Source: Pseudeuparius sepicola
Lineage: Eukaryota; Arthropoda; Insecta; Coleoptera; Anthribidae
NCBI GenBank assembly: GCA_963920635.1
Contig: OY987305.1
Span: forward strand, 21,910,876-21,974,875
Direction of reading: 5' to 3'
Length of the DNA: 64,000 nucleotides
This document shows, one piece after another, positions 1 through 11,777 of this stretch. The notes below the pieces were generated by a model. That model was given only the letters and a program-made list of their open reading frames with translations, was not told the origin of the DNA and did no database searches. The first letter of the stretch is position 1. Each line of letters starts with the position of its first letter. Position numbers and translations under genes: made by a program.

Positions 1-589
1 ATAGCAGGTGCCGTACAAGGGCGGCTTAATAATAGAGCTGTGTTTAAAAAAGTATGTAGATAGATAAAAGTTACAATGGAGCGCTCTGGCCAAGCGATCT
101 GTTGGACTGGGAGAGTTGATAGAAACAGTGGACTAAAATATTAAGATCAAACTTTTACACAAGTTAAAGGAAGTAAGTAAAAAATGTGCTGCCTAATATT
201 TTTGTGTTACAGGCGTTTTCCATTCCATCCTGCTAGACGTGCAGGATGTTGGAGGATTTTCGAGGACGGAAAATTGGCAGAATGGCTGAATGTTATTGTT
301 ATGGCTATTTAGAATAAGAATATTAGTATTAGGGTTATTAAATAACAAACACTTTGGAGTCTTGAGAATATTTATAGACTATTAAACTCTACTCTGTTTA
401 TGTATATAGCTTTAGGTAACTTGATATTTTCTTGTATAAGGTATAACAGATGACTAAACTGTTTACATTATCGATGTGGATGCTGGGAAAATTGGGATGC
501 AAAGGGAAAGAAGGAAGTTTTTAGTTGGGCAGTCTTGGCTGTAGCATTGTACAGTTCGGTTAAATAAAATAAATACCTAAAGTAAAACG
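1..589. other. No recognisable feature
   Basis: AT-rich sequence with only short chance reading frames. I see no repeat structure, domain or RNA gene here. Confidence 0.5.
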
Positions 590-1020
590 TTAAGAGTCCC
601 CTTTTAACATATGTATGTGTGGGTCGCATGTTGGAAGCTGAATTAGAACCACTTTTTGACATCAGATTGAGCTGAAATTTAGCAAACGCCTTTAGTTCTG
701 GTGACAATGCAATATGCAATACTCAATATTGTAATACTTTCAAAATGGCCGTCGCCACAAGATGGCGGATGATGTATTTTTGTCAACCCTTTAAAATCGG
801 TATCAAATGAAAGGGCTCGACGGGTACAAAACAATAAGGTGAATGACGTCATACTAAATCCAATATGGCGGCCGGCCCAAGACGGCGGATTACCTAATTC
901 TTCACAACCTCCTCGACATGGATATCAAATGAAATTATTTGACGAGTAGAAAACGATAATAAGACGGATGCCCCAAGAAGGAGGCATACATTTCTTTACT
1001 ACCCTCCTGGCATGGAAATC
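590..1020. repeat. Imperfect ~130 bp tandem array, copy 1
   Basis: Several imperfect units each contain phrases such as ATCAAATGAAA, TGACGTCATACTAAATCC and CCAATATGGCGG, followed by an acaacctcct-type stretch. The same units recur in inverse orientation at about 56500-57060, next to the same AT-rich palindrome, so array and palindrome form one composite repeat family. No protein is encoded. The class of mobile element is not recognised. Confidence 0.7.
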
Positions 1021-1039
1021 AAATAGATACAAAAAAGCA

Positions 1040-1750
1040 CAAAATAAAATAAAAAATAAAAAACCTTTTTAAAACAAGCTTTTATTTCAGCCATGTATTA
1101 AAACGGATAAAAGCGGCAAGCTTTTTTTAAATCAAAAAGCTTGTCGAGCGAAATCATCATAAAAGTAAGTACCAGTAAATTTTAATGGACAGTGATTGAT
1201 TGATAAGCAAGTAGGTACAGGGTGTTCAGATTTGATTGTAAATGCGGGGTATTTCGGTTATTTTTAGAGATAGGGAGTTGCGGTTTTCGCGAACCGTTGC
1301 TACTTTTTTGTGAAACGAAAGATACCGTAAACAGTTTTTTTTTCATAGCCACCTAACGGGAACGGTTAATGATATTGAAATGGCAATAACTGTACCTTAT
1401 AGACATTTTCACGTAGAATTCAGTGTCGTATTCAGTTTTTTACTAAAATTGATAGTGTTCGATATATGGATCAAACTTTTTTCTTAAATAAAACACCCTG
1501 TATATTTTCTACTAGTTATATTGAGATTGTCGTAAGCTTTACAAAAATATATAACACTGTGTAGTTATTATCTATATTAGGCTCTAAAAATAACCGAGAT
1601 ACCCCGCATTTACAACCAAATATGGACACCGTGTACATGCCACAGTATGTATTTTCTTTATAGTTCGCGCGACAAGCTTTTTGATTCGAAAAAGCGTGTC
1701 GCATTGAATTATCTTAACGAAAACCTAAACTTATTTTATCCATTTTAGTA
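1040..1750. repeat. AT-rich palindrome, copy 1, interrupted by a 420 bp insert
   Basis: The outer arms pair around motifs such as CAAAAAGCTTGTCG on the left and CGACAAGCTTTTTG on the right. The same palindrome, uninterrupted and inverted, is at about 56113-56460. The present copy is split at a TA dinucleotide by the element at 1216-1635. A short further fragment of this family is visible near 10455-10495. Confidence 0.7.
1216..1635. mobile_element. Small palindromic element, TACAGGGTGTTC type
   Basis: The left end TACAGGGTGTTCAGATTTG pairs with the right end CAAATATGGACACCGTGTA. The arms continue inward through AATGCGGGGTATTTCGGTTA and its complement. There is no coding capacity worth naming. 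Comparison with the unoccupied relative near 56272-56290 places the insertion at a TA, duplicated on both sides. This is a MITE or fold-back element. Confidence 0.75.
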
Positions 1751-2112
1751 TAGTATTTCTAAAGTCACTTGGAACAGCATAAAAACCTGTGAATTTTATA
1801 GGGGTGATTTCGGCTGATATTTTCTTTCTGGTATTTTTACCAGTAGCAGAGCGTGGTAAAAGCTATGATATAGATCGCGCCTCGTATATCACTGTGTTCC
1901 AAGTGAGTTCATTTATATTTTACCAGGGTAGCTCGAGAACAGGCTCTTCCGGCAATAAAATACGAGTCAAAACACTTTTTTAACCATATTAACCGCACCT
2001 GGTATTATAAGTAAAAGGAGATGAAGGAGACAGAGACGATAGATATTGTAGTAAAAACAATTGACTGCATGCTCGCCTAAAATAATATATCACCAATACT
2101 TGCATGGACTAC
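1751..2112. other. No recognisable feature
   Basis: Spacer between the palindrome and the LTR element. Short open frames only, no domain seen. Confidence 0.5.
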
Positions 2113-2116
2113 ACTG

Positions 2117-4131
2117 TGTAACGGATTTTTTCATTTCAAAATCTGTTACTCGTTCTTATATTTTGCTATTAACATAAAGTCATTATTTTCAAACATATAT
2201 CTCATATTTAATAACTAATTTATCTTCCGTACAGTTTCAATTCATTTATAACATGGTATTCGATTTTATTAAGACTTTTTCAAATTTCAAATAATTCAAA
2301 TTTTCGCGCGCCATATACGGAAATGGCCGCATAATTTCGCCTAGCCTCGAACCCTGGCATATTCGAAATGCGAAAATTCAAGTGTGTGTTTACCATATCA
2401 GCAGGTATGTGGTTGAAAATCTGTATTATGAATTACTCGATTTTTCGGTTCTGTTGATGCATAATTCAAACATAAACACTATTTAGTTGATTAAATACGT
2501 GTCTTGCTAAAACCTGATTGGTCGGATGGCGTAGGTCCTGAGAGCGATCGGCCGGCAGGGTCCGACCTGAGAGGAGTTTGCTCCCGTCTTCGTTGGTATC
2601 GAGTCGCGCAGAGGCATCTGCCCATTTCCCGCCAAATTTCCGGCATTTTCGGTTTTATCTAGTTAAATTTTTGCCATCGGTGATTTATTTGAGTGGTTTT
2701 GTATTTTAATATCGGGGATTGATTTCGTGTAACTAATATTTTTGGGTTTTTCTGTTTTCTATGTCCACGGCGTCGTGAGGCAGGGACGCTTGCACGAGGC
2801 ATTTCCTTTTTGGATGCGTAGCTGAGGAAGCGCGGGACACAGCAAGCAGGTGGTGGCTGTTTCTCCTGGAAAACCCCACAGGTGAATAATTTCTTTTGAT
2901 TTTTGCTTAGTTCAGCAACTTTACTTCTCACCTGTGGCGTTTTTTTTGACGTGCTATTTTTTTGAAGGACTCATTTCGTCCAAGGCCCCGGCCATCTCTA
3001 GCTCAAAAACATAGCATTGTCCTTTTTTGAATACCCACCATCTTGCGGCTGTTATCTTATTGAATATTTTTAAGTTTTGGTCACATTAGTCACACGTTCC
3101 TTTCTTATTTTTCGGGTTAGGTCTCGATTCTGTGGTACCGGGCCGCTCAAATAAATCTGACACCGATATCTTCACTTTTCTAGTAGATTCATATTAACTT
3201 ATATATTTTTTTACTTTCTTAAATTCTGTATTTGCCGTTCAGGTCTCAAATAAACTTTTCGCGTTAAATAAGTTTTAAAATTTCATAAATTTCAAGAATT
3301 CGGGCTGGAGCATTCTCAAAATTTTTCTTTTAATTAAATATTAAGCATTTTGCTATTCCGGTCAGTTAAATAATATTATCTATAAAATTTAAAAAAACTA
3401 TGCGTAGTTCCCAATAGCTTAGTATAGTTCTAAACATTTAATTTTTATCGTTATTTGTAAATATTAAATAACTTTGATATCAAAATTCAATAGTAAATAT
3501 TAATCGTAACCTAGTGGTTTTATTAATTTTTGTAGAAGGCTTAGACCTTGTCTAATGCTGTTTTTTCTCTGATTTGTTCATGCTTGCACACCATCTCTGA
3601 GGACGCTACGATCACAGCCCTCTGACGACAGAACAACGTGACGAGAGTAGGCATCGAGTGGAGTTGCGTTGGCATAGGTGTTGACTCCTGGTCAGCTCTA
3701 CTTCGGCGACGCCCTGAGATATCTGCTAGCCTCAACATCTGCAACGCCTATTCGAGCAGACAAGGACCGGAGGAAGCCCTAGCCACTCCCCACACTACAA
3801 CGAGCCTCGTTTGAGCGTAAGAAACGAGTTCCAACTTAAGGATCAAGGTTCAAAGAACTTATAGCTGAACAGTCAGAGTATTTGTACAGACAATTCGACC
3901 TTTTTATTGTTCTCAAACCAATTATTAACTAAATTTAACTCTCCTAGTTTATTGTAATTGCTCAAATTTAACTTCATTAGAAAAAAATTATTTTACACTG
4001 TTATCATTTTAAAGTTGTACGATCAAAATTGTAATGTCTCAAAAATTGTAATAAATAAATCTTGTATATTTAACGAAGGTAACAGGATTTTATTGGACAG
4101 AACCAAGTATAGCAAACCTAGGATTGTTATA
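2117..4131 (+). repeat. 5' long terminal repeat
   Basis: Nearly identical to 8202-10140 over its whole length. It retains about 110 bp (around 3340-3450) that the 3' LTR lacks, while the 3' LTR carries a ~19 bp insertion near 8375 and small insertions near 9645 and 9828. An AATAAA lies about 80 bp before the end, compatible with polyadenylation in this region. Short reading frames such as 2659-2931 are conserved between copies only because the LTRs are copies. Confidence 0.88.
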
Positions 4132-4136
4132 CAAAT

Positions 4137-4157
4137 TGGCGTGCCCCAACGTGTGGC
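4137..4157 (+). promoter_or_regulatory. Probable primer binding site
   Basis: TGGCGTGCCCCAACGTGTGG lies five bases after the 5' LTR. From general knowledge it resembles the primer site complementary to the 3' end of tRNA-Lys1,2, with an extra base and mismatches. Position supports the role; the tRNA identity is tentative. Confidence 0.5.
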
Positions 4158-4278
4158 CTGGTTTTCTCGTCTGTTCGATTCTTTCTTGTTACCCTCTCAT
4201 TACTTGTAAAACTGACTGATTTAGCAAATTAACTTTTGAAATTTAAGTTGAGAACTGCTTTAGCAAATTTTTATTTGG

Positions 4279-4795
4279 ACAAGATTACAAGAAAAGGTGA
4301 TAATGGGCAAACACTCAAAGTTAACAAAAAGAAAAAACTAGTAACCGCATACACGTGTTTCATGCTATTTGGCAATCATCAGTACGGTGTAACATTAACC
4401 AAATCAAAAGATAGGCATGATTTGGGAAGCAACAAATGAAGTCCAGGCAGGAGCCAACAGCACATTTGCAGCTTCAGTCAGCACATCCCCTATTTTGGGG
4501 CTTGTACTAACATCGCCACGGAGGCTGCTAAAGCGACCTGCGTGGAAATCTTCATAACCCAAGATACAATGACAGGCTCCTGCGTGGAAATCTTCATAAC
4601 CCAAGATACAATGACAGGCTCCTGCCTGGACTTCATTTGTTGCTTCCCAAATCATGCCTATCTTTTGATTTGGTTAATGTTACACCGTACTGATGATTGC
4701 CAAATAGCATGAAACACGTGTATGCGGTTACTAGTTTTTTCTTTTTGTTAACTTTGAGTGTTTACCCATTATCACCTTTTCTTGTAATTATTACA
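4279..4795. repeat. Inverted repeat inside the LTR element
   Basis: The sequence from AAGATTACAAGAAAAGGTGA to about 4455 is repeated in reverse complement from about 4617 to 4795, with only scattered differences. The loop holds a direct duplication of ~41 bp containing GTGGAAATCTTCATAACCCA (about 4541-4582 and 4583-4624). It is either a palindromic element inserted in the retrotransposon interior or a structured RNA segment of it. Confidence 0.8.
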
Positions 4796-5489
4796 TTTAC
4801 ACTCGCTAATCTTACATCCTTATTATAAATATATATATATATATTTTCTCTTATCTTGAATAATCTCTCGATCTGGTAATTGTATTTCAATTTTATTTGG
4901 GTATTTGACTGATAGACATGGAACCAAACCACTTAAAAGATTCTGAACTGTCTTATGAAACAGTACGAAATTTTATCACCAAAAAATATAGCACCTGTCA
5001 ATCATACAAAAATATCTTGTTGATTAATTTGAACTTGTCGATTAATTTACAGTTTTGTGGTTACTGAAATCGTACTGATGTAATTTATCTCAATTTAAAA
5101 GGTAGTAACGTAACTTTTCTAGAATGATTGTGTAGAATTTTGTTGTTAGGTACTCTAGGTTTTTTGTTGTTTTGAATGTCGAGTTTGAGTATGGTTGGTT
5201 TAGTGCTAAATATCTTATCGTTATGTGTTCGCAGAGTGGCGAAGCACATTGTTTGGGCTAGAGAGCCTATAGGTGCTAAAAATAGTACCCGGGGAGGCGT
5301 GGAAGCGTATTGGAAGCCAGGAGGTTTGTTTGGTTGCAGAAGGAAGTTTTGAGTTTTTGGTTAAAATATTTCCGTGTAATATCGGCTTAAACAGCCAACT
5401 CTAAAATCAAATATCTCGACTCTTTTGACGATCTGTATCTACCTTTTTGCATCATTATTTCCGCACAGACGTTTCAGTAAGGCTCCCTG

Positions 5490-5565
5490 TATCTTATCTT
5501 GAACAGGAGGGTTCGTATCTTGAACCGAGGTGTTCGTATCTTGAACCGAAGGGGTTCGTATTTTT
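5490..5565. repeat. Short tandem repeat, GTATCTTGAACC units
   Basis: Three imperfect copies of a ~22 bp unit containing GTATCTTGAAC(C/A), within the non-coding interior of the LTR element. Confidence 0.55.
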
Positions 5566-5924
5566 TCGGGGTAAACCAAGAGAGTTTACGCTCGATATTT
5601 TTGTGAGTTTAGCTCGCAGGGTTAGCACTAAATCAGTTTATCTCCATTGCCTAACCGTTAAGCCCTAGAGTATCGTAACTTTGCTTTAGTATCGTTTATC
5701 TATTTTCTTGTCGTATCTTGATAACCTTGTAAGTTTTTTTTACAGTCGTAACTACCTTTTAGTGTCAAGATTTTGAGTACCTTGTCGTTTGTCAGTCTCT
5801 TAAAGTTTTCATGTCATGTTATTTGTACAAGCAGTTGCCAACGAGCATGGAAGGCCGGGACAGCTCGTAGAACGTTGTATCTGTCAATATCTAATTTTTT
5901 TATAGAAGTAATATCGCATTTTTA

Positions 5925-6108
5925 CATAGTAAGTTATCTAAATTTTTATCTTTAACTTTGAAGTAACTTATCTCAATTTTTTATCTTAACTCTGAAATGA
6001 CTTATCTCAATTTTTATCTTTAACTTGCAAATAACTTATCTCAATTTTTTTATCTTTAACTTTGAAATAACTTATCTCAATTTTTCCCTTTAACTTTGAA
6101 TTTTTAGA
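5925..6108. repeat. Tandem repeat, ~42 bp period, about five units
   Basis: Units read approximately AACTTATCTCAATTTTT followed by ATCTTTAACTTTGAA, with small length changes. Non-coding, inside the LTR element interior. Confidence 0.75.
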
Positions 6109-7682
6109 ACATAAGTAAGTGAACAAACTTTATTGTCATTTGGTAATTTTTTAATCTTGTTTGCACATGATACTTGACAGGTATAACAATTTTTGCCTTC
6201 ACCACCAGAGGTAACTTTTATTGGTGTGACATATGTCTGAACTTAACAACCATTCAGCATATGTTACAATTGGGTTAGAGGTGGGAACATGCATTTTAAT
6301 TTCGCTCTAGATTTTGGCGCTTGCCACTGAAAGCTAATTTCTATCGAGCATAGTTAGAGAACATCTTTCTAACATCTTGATCTGTTGATCAAGCTCAGTC
6401 TCAGTTGCGATAAGTTTCCAGTAATATCTTACCTATATCTGTAATATCTCGGAATTATCGTATCTTAAATTACCTTTTTTTGAATGAATTTAATTAATAT
6501 CTTGGTAATCAAATTTTGATTGTATTAACTTATCACAACTTATCATAACTGACTGCCTGATCGACTATTGATCCTTAGATTCTGTCTTGTCCATTTTGGT
6601 CAAATATATATTGTGTCAATTTCTTGGTATGGATCATGTCATCTATTGAGTAACATAGTTGACTAATTTTGTGCTCTGAGGTGTTGTTATTTTACTTGGA
6701 TACCGATCTATTTTTGAGAATTTGTCGTTGTATGACAAACTGACTGTGACTGACCTGATTTGATTAGGGCAATTAAGGTTTCTGTGAATGATTGATGTAG
6801 TACAGGTTTCCTTTTATACCAAAACCATTTTTCGTTTAGTTGCGAAGCTGCTTCGAATGGTTGCATGTCCGTTCCTTTTGGGAACCTGGAAATATTAGAA
6901 CAGAGCAAGCGTGCCTTCGGGTGATCGGCCGTATTTCCAGCAAGCAACTATTCCAATCAGTGGCTTATCTTTATTATTTGTATCTGCATCAAAAGTTCAC
7001 ATTTCAATTCCATAGTACTTTCAATTCCTTCTGGCATTTTTTCTTCTAAATCCAGACCCATTCTTTACACAACTGCCCCACACAACAGGCTGGAACCCTC
7101 TTGTGTGACGATTTGGTTTTTTCTCCATTAAATCTTCTTGGTTTCTTTCACATATCTTTTGAACATTTATAGTTATTACCGCACATACTGTCTTTTCAAA
7201 ATTTCCGTTGGTTATTCCTTTCCGCTTTTCTCCAGCAATTACTCAGAGACGAGCTGGCAGCCTACCGACTATTGGTGGCGGACGCAATAGTGATGGCCAA
7301 GGCTATTGTCGTCTTCTTTTTCTATCGGCCCGTAGCCTCCCTTCTTGTTCTGGGGGTAGGGTGCATTCCATGGGTCTTCTCGGGTGTCGGGAGTTGCGTT
7401 AATGTTGTCTCCGATGCGGGAAACCTTAAGGCTCGGCACTGGGTGAGTCATAGTTCGTGGAGTGTACGCTGTCGTCAAGCAAGCAGCGGTTACGCTTCCT
7501 GGGAAGTTCTTTCTTTCATTTCCCTTCCCTGCTTAGTTTTAGTTAACTCGTTAGTGAGTTTTTTGAATTTGGGATTTGAACGGTTTCAGGTTTTCACATT
7601 TATTCAATTTTTTGCATCTATTGTCTTGTGTCATTTTCTATCGGTTAGTTGTCTTAGGAAGTGGTGTTACATTCATAGTAGG

Positions 7683-7945
7683 CCCGGATAGCACTTAAGA
7701 CGTAAGTGTCCGAAAATGAATGTACCATCACTACACCTTCCATCTTAATAATCAGACATTCATCTTAGGCCAGGATAGCACTTAAGACGTAAGTGTCCGA
7801 AAGTGGATGTACTGTTACTTCTCTTGATATCCTAATGATCACTCTTTCATCGTAGGCTCGGATAGCACTTGGTAAGTGTCCTAGTGATCACTCTTTCGTC
7901 ATAGGCTCGGATAGCACTTAGTAAGTGTCCAAAAGTGAGAGATTT
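7683..7945. repeat. Four hairpin-containing tandem repeats near the 3' end of the element
   Basis: Four units begin with a CGGATAGCACTT-like phrase, at about 7684, 7771, 7858 and 7907. The first two contain GCACTTAAGACGTAAGTGTCC and the last two the shortened GCACTTGGTAAGTGTCC or GCACTTAGTAAGTGTCC. Each unit can fold as a CACTTA/TAAGTG stem. Their place shortly before the polypurine tract suggests a cis-acting RNA role, but that is inference. Confidence 0.7.
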
Positions 7946-8186
7946 ATCATTACGATTTCACAGACACAGATAATTTTTTACTTTTGACAAGTCAATTTTT
8001 TGAGGTTAATTTTTCTATTACAATAACTTATTTTCAAGCTTATCTGTGGCCGTACACTATCAGTCAAATATAATGTTTTTGGCAAATGGGCAGACTAATC
8101 TGTAGGTACATGACTTATTACTTTAACGTAACTCAACAATTTTTTTAAGAAAAATACTTCACAAGCGTTTTCGCATTTTTCTAAAC

Positions 8187-8201
8187 CGGGGAGAGGAGGT
8201 G
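8187..8201 (+). promoter_or_regulatory. Polypurine tract
   Basis: GGGGAGAGGAGG lies directly before the 3' LTR (TGTAAC at 8202). This is the expected place and composition for the plus-strand primer of an LTR retrotransposon, and it confirms the orientation. Confidence 0.8.
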
Positions 8202-10140
8202 TGTAACGGATTTTTTCATTTCAAAATCCGTTACTCGTTCTTATATTTTGCTATTAACATAAAGTCATTATTTTCAAACATATATCTCATATTTAATAAC
8301 TAATTTATTTTCCGTACAGTTTCAATTCATTTATAACATTGTATTCGATTTTATTAAGACTTTTTCAAATTTTAAAACTTTCTTTCAAATTTCAAATAAT
8401 TCAAATTTTCGCGCGCCATATACGGAAATGGCCGCATACTTTCGCCTAGCCTCGAACCCTGGCATATTCGAAATGCGAAAATTCAAGTGTGTGTTTACCA
8501 TATCAGCAGGTATGTGGTTGAAAATCTGTATTATGAATTACTCGATTTTTCGGTTCTGTTGATGCATAATTCAAACATAAACACTATTTAGTTGATTAAA
8601 TACGTGTCTTGCTAAAACCTGATTGGTCGGATGGCGTAGGTCCTGAGAGCGATCGGCCGGCAGGGTCCGACCTGAGAGGAGTTTGCTCCCGTCTTCGTTG
8701 GTATCGAGTCGCGCAGAGGCATCTGCCCATTTCCCGCCAAATTTTCGGCATTTTCGGCTTTTATCTAGTTAAATTTTTGCCATCGGTGATTTATTTGAGT
8801 GGTTTTGTATTTTAATATCGGGGATTGATTTCGTGTGACTAATATTTTTGGGTTTTTCTGTTTTCTATGTCCACGGCGTCGTGAGGCAGGGACGCTTGCA
8901 CGAGGCATTTCCTTTTTGGCTGCGTAGCTGAGGAAGCGCGGGACACAGCAAGCAAGTGGTGGCTGTTTCTCCTGGAAAACCCCACAGGTGATTAATTTCT
9001 TTTGATTTTTGCTTAGTTCAGCAACTTTACTTCTCACCTGTGGCGTTTTTTTTGACGTGCTATTTTTTTGAAGGACTCATTTCGTCCAAGGCCCCGGCCA
9101 TCTCTAGCTCAAAAACATAGCATTGTCCTTTTTTGAATACCCACCATCTTGCGGCTGTTATCTTATTGAATATTTTTAAGTTTTGGTCACATTAGTCACA
9201 CGTTCCTTTCTTATTTTTCGGGTTAGGTCTCGATTCTGTGGTACCGGGCCGCTCAAATAAATCTGACACCGATATCTTCACTTTTCTAGTAGATTCATAT
9301 TAACTTTTATATTTTTTTACTTTCTTAAATTCTGTATTTGCCGTTCATGTCTCAAATAAAATTTTCGCGTTAAATAAGTTTTAAAATTTCATAAATTTCA
9401 AGAATTCGGGATGGAGCATTCTCAAAATTTTTCTTTTAATTATTATTATTTGTAAATATTAAATAACTTTGATATCAAAATTCAATAGTAAATATTAATC
9501 GTAACCTAGTGGTTTTATTAATTTTTGTAGAAGGCTTAGACCTTCTCTAATGCTGTTTTTTCTCTGATTTGTTCATGCTTGCACACCATCTCTGAGGACG
9601 CTACGATCACAGCCCTCTGACGACGGAACAACGTGACGAGAGTTGCGTAGGCATTGAGTGGAGTTGCATTGGCATAGGTGTTGACTCCTGGTCAGCTCTA
9701 CTTCGGCGACGCCCTGAGATATCTGCTAGCCTCAACATCTGCAACGCCTATTCGAGCAGACAAGGACCGGAGGAAGCCCTAGGCCACGCCCCACACTACA
9801 ACGAGCCTCGTTTGAGCGTAAGAAACGATACACTCAGTTCCAACTTAAGGATCAAGGTTCAAAGAACTTATAGCTGAACAGTCAGAGTATTTGTAAAGAC
9901 AATTCGACCTTTTTATTGTTCTCAAACCAATTATTAACTAAATTTAACTCTCCTAGTTTATTGTAATTGCTCAAATTTAACTTCATTGTAAAAAAAATAT
10001 TTTACACTGTTATCATTTTAAAGTTGTACGATCGAAATTGTAATGTCTCAAAAATTGTGATAAATAAATCTTGTATATTTAACGAAGGTAACAGGATTTT
10101 ATTGGACAGACCCAAGTATAGCAAACCTAGGATTGTTATA
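8202..10140 (+). repeat. 3' long terminal repeat
   Basis: Matches 2117-4131 apart from a ~110 bp deletion near 9440, a few short insertions and scattered substitutions. It is followed by the target duplication ACTG at 10141-10144. Confidence 0.88.
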
Positions 10141-10144
10141 ACTG

Positions 10145-10559
10145 TTCGACGGCCGGCCACTTGTACAGCGACATGCGGTGGATAGGCGTGCGATAATTTC
10201 ACAGATTTTAGGATATACTTGCGTAAATAGTTGTAATCGATATGGCTTTTTAGAGACCTTTTGACAATATTGTATGGTGCATTAACTTTTACGTTGTGTT
10301 TGACGACAACCTTAAAAAACCCTTAAAAGTGAAATATTATGTTGCTTTTAGAATATGTATATCTTTAAAAAACTGCGTGACGCTTATGTCCTGTATTGAG
10401 TTTTTTTATGCAATTAGAGTTTTTATGCTGTTTCAAGTGACTTTAAAAATACTATACATGGCTTAAATAAAAGCTGGTTTTTAAACATGTTTTTTTATTT
10501 TTCTATCTATTCTATTGCCGTGGACTATCCGTTTTATAGGCATTATGATTATGTGTTAA
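10145..10559. other. No gene; fragment of the 1 kb/56 kb palindrome family
   Basis: Non-coding. The stretch CATGGCTTAAATAAAAGCT near 10455 matches the end of the AT-rich palindrome family found at 56113-56460. Nothing else is recognised. Confidence 0.5.
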
Positions 10560-11002
10560 TATACAGTGTGTCTCACTTAACTCTAACCAATTCATTATTT
10601 TTTAACTTTCGTTTTTATTTCCTGGCCGTAGTTGTAATAACAAATTGAAATTTTTCTTGGGTATTCGACCAAAGTTTATTTGTTAAAAAGTGATTAAAAT
10701 TATTTTTCTTTAAGTAGACACAACACGTGTGTCGACTGCATGCTAGTCATCCTCAGGTGCATGGGATATTATTATTAGTTCCCTTATTTAAATAATCTAC
10801 ATTGGAAAAATTCATTTTAGTATAAACGACCTCGCAGTTTTCTATAGAAAAGTGGCTTTCGTTCAAATTTCTTCAAATTTTGAGAAAATATTCTTTGTTT
10901 TGTAGTGAACAAAAGTCTTTATTGGCACAATTTAAAAAAATGGACAGTTAACGATTTTTTGTCATTTTTATTTTTTTGGTGAGTGGGTGTGATTTATCAA
11001 TT

Positions 11003-11622
11003 TCAAATGTCAATGAAGTTCGGGAGTGGTTCAAATTCAGCATTTCTTATAACATGTAACAATTTCGTTAATGGGTACTTAACTTCTTCATATCTTGCAT
11101 AGCTCGAATACCACACAATTGAAGTAACAAGTGTACAGGCACCCAACGTTCGGGCTCCTGATTTACAAGTGCAATAGTAACCTTGAATTTTTTTAAAATC
11201 ATATTTTTCGAGTTCTTTATGTTCCAAAAATGCAATCCAGCCAGGATAATCAGATTCGTTTCTCAGTCTTGAAAATATTCGGATTCTAAAAAACCTGGTT
11301 CGTCTCTATCAATTTAAAATTCTGCTTGACGATCTTCTAAAAGATTATCCTCCACATAAGATGGTGATAAATATATTTGATAACTTCCATAAGTAAAATG
11401 TTTCATATGATCCATCGTCATTCGAGGAAATTCTGGTACATGGTTTTCTGTCAAAGGGGTCCAATTGCATCGTCTCAATCTTAAGTTATCCAATTCTACT
11501 CGAGCTTGGACAACGTTAGGTTCATCGGTTTTTAGCAACATTTCTCTAGCTATTTCAACTGTTGCATCGGGCATTTGTAAAAGTTGATGGTACTTATTAA
11601 TAATAGCGCCACATATTAGCAA
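11003..11622 (-). pseudogene. C-terminal remnant of a transposase-like protein with a SWIM-like zinc motif
   Basis: Two open segments (11314-11622, then 11003-11227) read as one protein once an interruption between them is bridged. The first contains EFPRMTMDHMKHFTYGSYQI. The second contains YYCTCKSGARTLGACT, the C-x-C...C part of a SWIM-like finger, then a VWYSSYARYEEVKYP-like segment. In relatives as I remember them the final ligand is His two residues after the last Cys; here that position is Leu, so one ligand is lost. The pattern recalls C-termini of arthropod transposon proteins of uncertain superfamily. No catalytic domain remains in frame. It is a pseudogene. Confidence 0.55.
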
Positions 11623-11777
11623 AAAATCTCGAATATGTGGTACGTGCTAATAGATAATTCTACTGGACAAAAACCTGAACAAACTTTTAAGATGACCGTT
11701 GCCGGTTGTGAGCTGACTTTGTCCTCTTGGTACAACATATTCCCTGGTAGCTAAACACGCAATTTTGTTATTTATTT

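Larger units (their letters stand above)
2117..10140 (+). mobile_element. Complete non-autonomous LTR retrotransposon (LARD-like)
   Basis: Two long direct repeats of about 2.0 kb bound a 4.07 kb interior. The element is flanked by a perfect 4 bp duplication, ACTG, at 2113-2116 and 10141-10144. Both LTRs start TGTAAC; the ends read GTTATA rather than the expected GTTACA. A primer-site-like sequence follows the first LTR and a purine tract precedes the second, which orients the element on the plus strand. The interior has no gag, protease, reverse transcriptase, RNase H or integrase motif in any frame; its longest open frame (7272-7691, 139 codons) is hydrophobic and resembles nothing I know. 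Long LTRs plus a non-coding interior fit the large retrotransposon derivative (LARD) class, which would depend on proteins from another element. The superfamily is uncertain; a 4 bp duplication is compatible with Ty3/Gypsy. Confidence 0.85.

Noticed and set aside
2659..2931. 90-codon frame conserved at 8765-9037
   Set aside because: Conserved only because it lies in the two LTR copies; it is not evidence of coding.
7272..7691. 139-codon open frame inside the LTR element
   Set aside because: No gag or pol similarity, overlaps other frames, and lies in a non-coding, repeat-bearing interior.
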